Of a DNA stretch of 64,000 nucleotides, positions 54,446 to 64,000 are shown one piece after another (positions within the stretch are counted from its first letter, which is position 1; the number at the start of each line of letters is the position of its first letter). The DNA lies in assembly GCF_007655135.1 (NCBI RefSeq), contig NC_045128.1, positions 21,546,811-21,610,810 of the forward strand. Reading direction: 5' to 3'. The position numbers and the translations under genes were made by a program. The DNA comes from Punica granatum. Taxonomy: Eukaryota; Streptophyta; Magnoliopsida; Myrtales; Lythraceae. The notes under the pieces were generated by a model, which had not been told where the DNA came from, searched no databases, and was given only the letters and a program-made list of their open reading frames with translations.

Positions 54446-57400
54446 TGTGCGCACCCGAATTTCATCTCGTTTGGGCATGCATGCGCGATGCCTAAGCAAC
54501 GCGGCTTGGGAGTATCCACCTTCCCGGGGACGCGCGACGGACGCACGTGAGAAGGAGTCGCCACTCACTGTTTACGACCCCTAGGTCGAGGGCCGTTGAG
54601 TCGCCCGGGTCTAGGGGTACGGGGTACACCTAAATGCTAAGGCAATGGTCATACGGAATCGAAAATTCCGAATTCGGGAATTCTATTACGTGCGGGCCTA
54701 TATCCCGCACGCCCTTTCGGTACTCTAGTTTGCTAGGCTTGCCGTTTTGTTTATTTACCGCGTGATTTAGAGTTGCACTTGACTCGCCCGTTTTGACACC
54801 GTAAATTCGATGAATTGATCAAGTTGGGCCAAGAGCCCGAAAGATAAGTAAGCTTGTGCATCGAGGAGTCGGTTCACAATCTTGGTGTTACAATTCATCG
54901 AACCGTGATGGTCGATTCCCTACGTGAACCGAAACCACGAGTATCCGAGCTTACTCACCCTTTGGTGGCAATAGACCAACTTAACCGATCCTGCACTCGG
55001 ACTTCTTGCTCACCGATCGGGGATCCTTACAAGTAGATAAATAAACATACAAATAGAATTCTCACAATGTTATCTCGAACAATTACAAAGTACAACTAAA
55101 TGAGTAAATGGATCCCGATCGGTTTGCATTGGGCCAATATTCCGCTCTAACTCGCTGTGTGTTTTGAATGACCGATAAATAAATTAAGGCAACGCGGGCT
55201 CAAGGAGCCGGGGGTCGGGTCCGATCGATCCAACGGTTTACGGGAGAACCGGTCAGTTCTCACTGTATCCGGTGGGCCGATCGAGTTCCCGGGTGATATC
55301 TAAACCCGTTTCACACGCTCAATCCAAATCCGCCTTCCACATAGGCCGCATTTGGAGTGTGACGGTGAATTGAGGCTAGATCCCATTCCGCACTCGGGTT
55401 GCACGCGTTCGGTGAGTTAAGAGGCGTTGGACCTCGTGTTCAGTGATTTGGGGTATTGGACCCCGTGCAATACGTAACCTATGGGCTCGAGCCCGAACCG
55501 CAATAAATCATCATAGGCAAGGATAAAACAGAAGAAAACTGATAAAACAGACGTAATACAGACAATAACTGACAACTATCGGTGAATACAGACAAGTGGT
55601 GTATTAAGTCAAATGTACGTGATTTAATCAGTTATTAACCGGGGTTGATTAGCAAACAATGTATCTAACCTAGGCAAACATAGATGGTGGATTAGAATAG
55701 GGTTCTAAGCCAATTACATGTGTGTGTTCGTTTTAAGACTCTTATTCAGTGAGATGACTCTGCGGTTTCACCGATTTAGCCAAACTTGTGTTTTGACTCT
55801 AGATTGGAATCTATCATTCCGCTTATCCATTATCTAATGTTTGATTAGGCCAAATGTATGATTAATCCGATTTTTTCGTGCTTTGTAACTGAAATAAAAT
55901 ACTCCCCACCGAATCTACGATAGAAAGGTAGAAATATCGAAAGTGAACGAAATGGGCCGTGCAAATGAAACTCGTGCCCGAACGGGTTGCCCTTTTCATT
56001 CATTAGATCGAAGCGCTTCCAACTCCCTAACGCCTAGGGTATCGGTGAATCACGGAATGACGATTATGCCCCTAGATGATAAAATTGCGATGTTCGTGTA
56101 TAAATTGGAGATCACGTCACACGACGAAGTCTAAGAAGGACTCGCGCGTCTCGACTCGAGCCGCCTCAAATCGGGCCCGGACTCGGGTCATGGCACGCGA
56201 GTACTCGTTAGACGTCTATTCTATTTGTGTTACGTGTCTTGGTATTTTGAAATTGCGAGCTTTAATGGAAAAGAGCATTCCCGCCGTTCCGTGAATCATC
56301 GATGCGCTTATGAATTAATAATCAATTTGCCCAATTGTTTTGTCCAAGTGTTTTAATTAGCCGAATGATACGTCCCGTTTAACCCATTGGTGGGATTCTT
56401 CGGTATTTATTGTTCCCCATTGTGGCTACGGTTTTGACGGGAAATACTCGGATCTAACATGTTCTAATAAGCAATAAACGCGTGGACAATGATTAAGCGG
56501 AAATGAAATTACGAACAATTCCAAGGATCGGCCTCGGAAGGTCGGGGAGACCAACCGAGACTCCAAAGAGGTCACGGATGATTCGGCCACCTCTCATGGG
56601 TGAGTAGCCGAATATTCTTTGACCCGGTTCGAGTTTCGGTGGGTCTTCCACGTCATTCCTAACCGCCCCTTGCATGCAACAAACAACATACACATAAGAA
56701 CAACACATATTTCGCTAGATTAACATCAATATGACCACGTACAAACGGAAACAACAAGACGACATCGACTTGAATAATAACGAGATGGATAAAACACGGG
56801 AATCGGTCTGTCTCGAAGTGGAAGAAAACTCCCCGGACTCGTGTGGTCCAAGGAAGCTCTCGGCCACATCCATCAAGGGTGGCCGTGAGCTTCCATGGCT
56901 CACACGGGTCGGGAGGGTTTCTCCGGCCCCATTCGGGTCTTTTCCCGTCATGCATAACGTGCTACGTGCAATTAACAATAAAGATACGTAGGAATCGACT
57001 CGTTTCGAGGGAAAAGAGACCGCTCTAACCCCGGACAAGCCAAGGGAACTCACGGATCTCTCCCTTGAGACTAGGCCGTGAGTCCCATGGCTTCACCGTG
57101 GCCTAGGGAGTCTCTTTCACCCGGATCCGAGCCACCTCCTTTCATGTAACCACTTCTTAGCCATGGTTAAGGACTTCCCGCACCTAGAGATGGTTTAATC
57201 CGGGAAGAGGAGAGGGTCATGGACCCAAGGAGGCCGAAGAGGCTCACGGCCCTCCTTAGTGAGGCTTGGCCGAGAGGCTCTAGGGCCTCCTCGCGTCCAT
57301 GCCAATCTCCTCCTCTCGGATCCAACCCTTCTAGCATCATGTATGCATATCAACACGATATATGAACGTGAATAATAAAGAAAATATACGTGCGACGATG

Positions 57401-59607
57401 TATGGTGTGCATGGGAGCATGGATCCGGAAGAAAAAAAAGCAACCTTTCATGCATTCCGACCTTTAAAATGCATAAACACTTCATACAAGTAAAGATCGA
57501 AGATTCTAACTTCTCTAAGTTATAAAGGGATGTTACCTAGCCTCGTTGCAAGAGGAAAAGAGTCGGGGAAGCGACCGTGGGAGTCGCAAGACTCAGGTTG
57601 AGGGCTACGAGTGGATGACTCGAGAGGTAGGCAGCTGCGGCAGCTCGAGGGAAAATGAGTCGGCATGCTTGCTCCGGTCACGGCACGGTGCGAGGTCAGG
57701 CTCCTTGGACTCCTAAGAGGCAGATCTAGACGACCGTGGATAGACCCGAATGTGCCAAGCCCTAGATGAACCCGAAACAGTGAGAGAAAGTCCGGTATGA
57801 ACACAGAAAATCCGGTAAGAGAAAAACGATGAAACGGTGGTTGTGCACGGTGGATCGGCCCTCGGATCGTGACCACCTCTTCACAGGGGAGGGTGAGAGT
57901 TGCGAGGAACCCTTTAAATGTGATGGCACGACTCGGCAAAGTCGTGGAGCGAAATGGCACGTCGTTAGGGCTCGGTGTGCACTCGGTAACGCCTAGGGAC
58001 CCGATAGGATTTTTGGTTGAAACGCAATGATGGAGGCTTCAAATGGGAAATCTAAGCCCGGAAATGGACTTAGGGGATGGAAAATGTGTAGGCTAGGGAG
58101 TTTGGTGATTTTTAGTTCAAGTCGGGTCGGGTGGTTACCGGAATACCGGGTGGTTTTCCGATGGTTTTGGCCGGTTTTGGCCTTGGTTCGGGATGGACGA
58201 ATGAGTGGGAGTGGGCTGGAGTTTGAGAGGATTTTAGAGGGAGATTGGCTTGAGAGAGAAGGAGAATGAAGAAGTGATTAGAGTTAATTGTGAATGGGGC
58301 TTTATAGGCTAGTTTACCGGCTCGATTAAGGGAAATTAAGTGCTGTTAGAGGGCCTAAGTGAGGGCTGCCGAAAATTTGATGGAGGTTAAGGAGGGGTTT
58401 GGGTCATGTTGAGTGTAGGGGAAGCAAGAGGTTGAGTGATGGGGAGTGATGGGAGGTGATGGATGTAAGTGTGTAAGAAGGATTTCAAATTTCTGGTGGA
58501 GGGAAGAAGGAGAGGAGTTGGAGCCGCCAGCCAAGGGGATTAGCCGCGGCTTGGGGCGGTCAAATCGAAGCCATGGGTTTGAGCCGCGGCTTGGGGTTGA
58601 GCCATGGCTTGACGGCTTGGCTTGACTGAGCTGTGGGTCCCATTCGGTTAAGAGAAAAGCCGGAAAAAGCTTGAGACTCGATTGAACGTGCATCCGATCT
58701 CCGATGTCCGATTAATTTATGGATTTGGAATGCTTGAACGAAGAGGATTTGAATGAGCCTAATATCACCATACGTCGTGTGAACGAACGTTCGGGCGACT
58801 CGGCGCCTCGAGAGTCGGTTTTGCCCTGTTTGGACGTTCAGAGTGGAATTGAGTGCCCCCGGTCCCCGATTGCTCTTTGCGCATCTTAACATTCGTTTCG
58901 GTGACTCTTCCGCCTCGTGGGAGATCGTCGGCTCGTTGTCCCCGACCGAAGACCGTTGGCTTGGGAAGGCCTAGGGACTTGTGACCGGGGTTTTCTCAGT
59001 GTTCCCCGAATGTCCTGGGGTGTTCGGGGATCGCTGTGATCTCTGTTCTCCGTGAATGTGTCCTGAAGATTCATCGGGAGGCGTTCGCTACCACTGAAAC
59101 GTCCCTCGGAGAGCCTTGTAGAGTTCCGAATGGCTGTCTGAAGCTTGTCCCATGACTTTGGTTGTCCCTGGGTGCCTGTAGGCCCGTTTTAGGAGGCCGT
59201 TTACTTGTCCGTAGAGCGGGCCCCGAGAGCCCTGTCAGAAAAGGCGTCCGTGAGAGATCGGGGTGTCCCGGCTTATGTGGTATGCCCCGGAAATGCGCCC
59301 GGACGTGTTGTTGGTCACTTTGGCACTAAGGGGGGTTTTTAGAGTCCCATATTGGGCACCTTTCGGTGCTTCAGTGATTCGGTGATGAATAGTGCTGCAG
59401 TGCCAGCTCCACTGTTTTCGGGGTTCTTTGCCTATAAGTTCTTCCGACTGCTCTCTTCGGCTTTTCTAATGCACCCATCTCTTCTCCTGTTGTTCATGAC
59501 TCCGTGACCGCACGGTCGCTTCTGATTGCCGGGTGATGAATAGTAACCTGGGGTTTGATCGGGGATTCTCATGTAGGAAGCCGATGGGCCAAAATGGGGT
59601 GCTGACA
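54446..59607 (-). repeat. 5' LTR of the Ogre-type element (5162 bp)
   Basis: Same termini and order as 37109-42268. It contains TGGCGACTCC about 110 bp from its 3' end, a decamer shared with the primer-binding site. A 146-residue open frame at 57520-57960 (and 40183-40623 in the other LTR) is kept only because the LTRs are copies of each other. Confidence 0.95.
58300..58307 (-). promoter_or_regulatory. TATA box in 5' LTR
   Basis: Sense-strand GCCTATAAAGCCCCATTCAC about 1.3 kb from the LTR start at 59607. It is the only good TATA motif seen at the position equivalent to the family-A TATA boxes. Confidence 0.6.
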
Positions 59608-59612
59608 GTTGG
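59608..59612. repeat. Target-site duplication, right (GTTGG)
   Basis: Identical to 37104-37108; directly outside the LTR terminus TGCTGACA. Confidence 0.93.
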
Positions 59613-62600
59613 CCTAGAAGTGGTTTGGGAAGAACTCGCCCATTCTAACTCGAGGCGCCTCAAATCGGGCTCAAACTCAGGTCAAGGCACATGAGTACTC
59701 TCTAGATATCCATACTATGCGTGTTAGGGATCTCGATATTTTTGTTGAAAATTGTGGGTTTTGAAAAGGGCGTGATCGCCAGTTCATGGTTCGTCGACTC
59801 GCTTAAAATTATTGACCGGTTCATACGATTTATTAGCAAAGTCGAGTAGATTATTAGCCAAGTTGGAAAGTCCCAATTGCTATGTGTATGGAAGTAAATT
59901 AAATTGAGTGAATTTGCTGAATGTTTTGGATTTATGGGTTTCGAAACATCGAACCGTTCATGAATGGACCGCCCAAATAGGATTCTAATTCTCGATCGTC
60001 TTAATGGCTCGTGACATGAAAACCATAATGGATCCTCATGGGCCAAGGAGGCTCGGCCAAGGGTGGCCAAGAGCCCATTGGGCCCTTGTGGGCTCACGAT
60101 GGTCCTCATGACCCGAATCCATGCATGGTTCTTATTTAACATGTTTAAAGGATGATTAAACGTCGAATTAAGGTTGGCACAAGAAACATAATTACGTAAA
60201 ATCCAGGAAATAGATCTAATCAAGGTGGAGAGATCACCACATAACCCGAAATGGGTCATGAGGCTCTCGACCACACCTCAAGAGAGGGTATGGTCAAGAG
60301 GCCCCATGCCCTATCTCGGGTCAAGGATGGTATCCTCATCTCGATTCGGACCATTTCCCGCATGCATCACACATCAAAACACGATGTCAAGCAAACATAT
60401 ACAAAGTCGGTACCGCCATGATAACGAGACACATAACATAATATTGAACGGAAATCGATAAAACGTCACTGCTGCGAGAAACGGAAAAACGTATAAACAT
60501 GGGAAACGATGAAAATCGAGAAGGAGGAGGCCGTCATGAGCTCAAGAAAGCCAAAGGAGCTCTCGGCCGCCTCCCTTGGGATGTGGGCGAGAGGTCCAAT
60601 GGCTCTTTTAAGCCATGACGGTCTCCTCGACTCCGATTCTAGCCACTTCCCGTCATGTTAACACGTAATACATCATTAAATAATCATGCAAACAAGCTAG
60701 AAACATATTAAACGAAAACATGCATTAAGTTGGATGGGGATCGCCTTATCTCCCCACAAGTGCGGTTAAACTTAAAAGACTTACTCCTCTAAGTATTGGG
60801 AGATTATACCTACGCCTCGGGGCATGTGTGAGGGTGCTCAGTTGCTTGGAGAGGCCTTGGGAAGGGCTGGACAACCACGAGTAAAAAGGGAGCCAATGGG
60901 AGGTTTCGAGTGAGTTGTGGCTAAACAAGCTAGAAGAGGTGGCTATGGCCCCGACTCACGTTGGTTCACGATGGCCTAGGGACCCTCGGTGAGGGCTAAA
61001 GGTGGAGCTCGAGTTGCAGGAGACTGCATTGACCCGGGAAAGAGAAAAAAGAAGAAGAAGAAGAAGAAGAAAAAGAAAGAAAGAAAACCGAGAAACAAGA
61101 GGGAGTCGAGAATAAAAAGTAGGCTCGTAAAAAAGTTGTGCTCGGTGGGACCGCTTTTGGATCATGACCTCCTCGCCACAGGGAAAAATAGAGAGCCATG
61201 GGTGGCCCATCAAAGGATGTTAGCATGACTCACCTTAGTTGTGAAAATGGGGAACTCACCGAGAAACAGAGAAACCTTGAGGAACCCGTTACTGCCTTCT
61301 ACTGGAATGGGCTGTAAGAAGCTTCAAATGATTAAACTAACACCACTAATAGATTCAGGAGGCCGAATACATATGGGATATGTAGTTTGTTTGAAGTTCG
61401 AGTTAAATCGGGAAGCGATCGTCGAAAAACCAGGTGGTTTCCCAATAGAGTTTGGCCAGTTTTTGCCTTGGGAGGGCTGCTGCTGGGCTGACCAAGTGTG
61501 GGGAGTTGGGAGAGAGTTTGAGAGGATTTTAGAGAGTGAAAGTTTTCCAGAGAGAGTGGATGATAGAAAGTGATTAAGTTGTCTTGCAATTAAACATATA
61601 TAGGGAGGTTAATGATGCAAATTAATGAAGTTTAGTAGAGATTGACGGGAGTTAAGGAGGGGCTGGCCACAATTAAAAAAAAGGCAAGAGGGGGACCTAG
61701 ATCCACATTTTGTGGAAGTTTGAAGAATAGATGAATGGGATGTGTAATTGAATAATAAAGTATAAGGCAAATTAAAATAAAAAAAATTTGTAGAGGGTGG
61801 TCGGCTAAGAGGAGAGATTGTGGGTCCCACAAGTTTGCTTGGTGAGTCGAGGAAGCTCGAGTCTCGGTCGGTTATGCATTCGAATTTGTGACTTGAATGG
61901 ATAGGGCATTGTCGATGTAGGCAAAGATAGGATTCCGACGAGCCCAATATCGATACGTCTTACTTAAGTTGATGAATTGATGGCCCGGAAGCTCGGGAGT
62001 CAATTTTGCTCAATTCGAGTGATATGAGCAAAATTAATTGTTTATATCGACTATTTGTATGTCTGCGTTCTGCACTGGTCGTTTGATATGCTATGTTGTT
62101 AGTGCGGAACAGTTGACTCCACGGTTTCCGCCGCTAACAGGGAACCGAAGATGTGCCAATCCGTCGAACTTTTCTCATTGTTTCCTAGTGTCTCAATGTG
62201 TCCGTAAATCGTTGTGTTCTCCGTTCGTTGAAAACAAATCCTGAAAGCTTGTTGGGCAACGTTTGAGACCTTTTTAGAGTCACTTAGGAAACCTATTTGA
62301 TTAGTGTAGTCCGATCTGAAATGAGCTCTCTTGCCCTCAGGGTTACTGGGATTGGCCGAGCCAAACTCCGAGTGTTAACATTTCGCCGGATGGGTCCCCA
62401 GCACGATTATCCCATTGAAAGGGGCCCTTTTTTCCAATCGAGAGGCACTTGAGAGATGTGCAATGTGATCTGACATGACCTCCCTAATCCTTGCAGTCCT
62501 TGGGATTGGCCGGCCTGATTTCGAGTATTTACATTTCGCCTAACAGGTCTCCAATTTGATATTCTCGTTGAAAGAGCCATTTTTTTTGCTCGAAAGTCAC

Positions 62601-63113
62601 TTGGGAAATCTGAATAATTTACGGAGAACAGTCTGAAGCATGTCCCATGGTCTTGAGAACCCTGGATATGGCTAGACCTGCCCTCAGGCGTCCTCGATTC
62701 ACCTGCTGAGTCGGTGTTTCGAGACTCCCGCTGAGGACGTCTACGATACTAGGAGGTGTCTTGACTCAAGTAAATGATTCGTGAAATGTGCTCGGAGGTG
62801 ATATTCATCAGTTTGGCACCATCAGAGATTTTTAGAGTCCCGTATTGGATATCTTCTGATGACCCGGTGGGTCAACGGTGAATAGGTTTCTACTAACCTG
62901 GGATTAAGCGCTATCTAGCCTCTCCGACTTCTCTCTATGGTCTGTATGGAAACCTTGAGGCCTTCTACATTGTCATGCTCCATGATCACTAGTTAACATT
63001 ATCAACCTGGTTATGAATAATAACATGGGGTTTGCCGGGCTGTTTATTAGAGCCCAGGAGTCATAGTCGGGTGTCCTCTCCTAGAGTCGGTGGACCAAAA
63101 TGGGATGCTGATA
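59613..63113 (-). mobile_element. Minus-strand gypsy LTR, right part, interrupted by the Ogre-type element
   Basis: CCTAGAAGTGGTTTGGGAAG continues the LTR order interrupted at 37108. A TATA-like CCCTATATATG (sense) lies near 61600. TGGACCAAAATGGGATGCTG plus ATA at 63113 is a mutated LTR start (TGTCAG to TATCAG). About 3.5 kb of a third LTR subfamily remain. No internal region is attached, so it is a solo LTR or truncated. Confidence 0.78.
61043..61085. repeat. (GAA)n microsatellite
   Basis: Repeated GAA/GAAA units inside the older LTR. Lys-rich and Ser/Phe-rich open frames across it are artefacts. Confidence 0.85.
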
Positions 63114-63632
63114 CAAGGCATTTACCTAATAGTCATTGGGCACATTAACGGCTATTTCAGCCATGGTTGTGCCCGTATAAATTTTTTATTTTAATAATTT
63201 ACTCCTATAAATATCAATATATGTCCAAATACTTCGCACACAATTTTCAATTCTCCAAATTAAGATCAGTTTCTCCTTCCTTCTGAGGAAAAATGGACCC
63301 CAATCAATTTGTTCTTGATAATTTTCTCAATTTCATGCAAAATTTCAACTTCCTTGAAAATACAAATTTCCAAATTCACGAATCTTCAAATTTCCAAAAT
63401 CCCAATCAATTTAATATAATGAAATTCAATTTTATTTTTATTAATTTAATTATTTTCATTAAATTGAATTATTAATTATATTAATTTTATGTTTAATTAA
63501 TTTGAGTAATTTTTATTGTTATAATAGATATAAAGTGGTTGTTTTACTATTTGATGTTAAGCTGATAGCATCGATGTGACACGGAATGAATCCTCAATGA
63601 CACCAAATGAGCGCCTTGCATTGGACATGCTC
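63114..63632 (+). mobile_element. PIF/Harbinger-like relic, right end present
   Basis: GCATTGGACATGCTCT at 63616-63631 is the reverse complement of the end at 5353. The interior holds an N-terminal Harbinger-partner-like frame. The left end would lie where the older LTR now begins, so LTR insertion or deletion probably removed it. Confidence 0.4.
63293..63475 (+). pseudogene. N-terminal fragment of a Harbinger-associated Myb-like protein
   Basis: MDPNQFVLDNFLNFMQNFN is followed by further Asn/Phe/Gln-rich sequence (HESSNFQNPNQF). Proteins of the plant Harbinger Myb/SANT partner family often start MDPN and have Asn/Phe/Gln-rich leaders. The frame turns into AT-rich low complexity and stops at 63475. 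No DNA-binding domain is present. Confidence 0.4.
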
Positions 63633-64000
63633 TTGCGCAGGAGAATATGGCCAAAAGTCTCCTTGTTCCATATTTGAATTTTCTCTGGAAAGCCAGCTAA
63701 CTTATCTAGAAGATCTATGGATGAGGATCAAACCCACTCTATGGAAAAAAAAATTAAATATTATATCTCCCCAATTTTGTTAGTTTTAATTGAATGGGAT
63801 AATAATTCAAGTGGACTTGAAAATGGGTTTGAACAATGGATTAGAATAACAGGCCTAAATTATAAGTATGGAGATACGAGTTACAGTACAGTTTTTATCC
63901 ACAATGTTTTATTAATACTATATCTGCATCGCATTACGATGGTTTCTAAAGTTGAAAACCATATCCGCATGATATACATTTGTTAAGGTTTGTGGTGTAA
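63633..64000 (+). other. AT-rich flank, no recognised gene
   Basis: An 89-codon frame at 63717-63986 is open but has no recognisable domain, no splice context and AT-rich codon use. It is noted only as a possibility. Confidence 0.4.

Larger units (their letters stand above)
37109..59607 (-). mobile_element. Structurally complete Tat/Ogre-type Ty3/gypsy element (22.5 kb)
   Basis: Two near-identical LTRs of 5160 and 5162 bp enclose 12.2 kb that hold every expected part in order: primer-binding site, ORF1, gag, protease, intron, RT, RNase H, second RNase H, integrase, hairpin-bearing 3' UTR, minisatellite and polypurine tract. GTTGG flanks both ends (37104-37108, 59608-59612). Very long LTRs, an ORF before gag, a pol intron, dual RNase H and 3'-UTR tandem repeats are together diagnostic of Ogre-like elements. 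The protein-coding parts carry many stops and shifts, so the copy is complete in structure but not autonomous. Confidence 0.95.

Noticed and set aside
37109..59607. Endogenous plant pararetrovirus or envelope-bearing retrovirus
   Set aside because: LTRs, an integrase and target duplications exclude a pararetrovirus. No movement-protein or envelope-like frame was seen after integrase, where only 3' UTR is present.
60956..61228. Lys-rich or Ser/Phe-rich frames
   Set aside because: They translate the (GAA)n microsatellite on either strand.

Overview
The window is nuclear DNA from a flowering plant, very probably a eudicot. The evidence is two exons of a plant cytosolic glutathione reductase with GT-AG introns, plant Ty1/copia and Ty3/gypsy retrotransposons, and PIF/Harbinger-type relics. 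The repeat style resembles what I remember of Myrtales genomes (Punica, Eucalyptus), but that placement is only a guess. No bacterial operon, CRISPR array, rRNA or complete tRNA gene was seen.

Layout. 1-1390 holds the last two exons and 3' UTR of a glutathione reductase gene (+). 1391-6139 is intergenic: a 28-base C run, PIF/Harbinger-like relics, one possible orphan first exon and a MITE-like element. From 6140 to 63113 the DNA is almost entirely nested LTR retrotransposons. In order these are: a 5'-truncated Ty1/copia element (6385-9206) beside gypsy LTR and 3'-UTR pieces; gypsy LTRs in both orientations (10235-23918), including a complete 5.3-kb solo LTR with TTGCC target duplications; a gutted gypsy interior with RNase H and integrase (23919-28074) and its 4.7-kb LTR (28075-32769); a protease-tail/RT fragment (32897-34782); and another LTR piece ending at 36989. 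Next comes one structurally complete 22.5-kb element on the minus strand (37109-59607). It has 5.16-kb LTRs and GTTGG target duplications, and it splits an older minus-strand LTR that resumes at 59613-63113. 63114-64000 is AT-rich DNA with a Harbinger-like relic.

The large element belongs to the Tat/Ogre lineage of Ty3/gypsy. In transcription order it has: 5' LTR, a primer-binding site (TGGCGACTCCACTGGGGA), an extra ORF1 with DUF7745-like sequence and a coiled coil, gag, protease, a roughly 210-bp intron, RT plus RNase H, a second (archaeal-type) RNase H, integrase, a 3' UTR with three repeated hairpins and a hypervariable minisatellite, a polypurine tract and the 3' LTR. Its coding region is dead: several in-frame stops, three frameshifts, YVDD changed to YVDN in RT, and the integrase catalytic Glu changed to Gly.

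The most interesting signals are the intron conserved in two diverged copies, the three-hairpin 3'-UTR module conserved in two families, the tandem arrays in 3' UTRs (82, 98, 45 and about 29-31 bp), the repeated inverted LTR-LTR junctions, and the PBS-like decamer inside the LTRs. Everything was read by eye. Percent identities and element boundaries marked as approximate need alignment.
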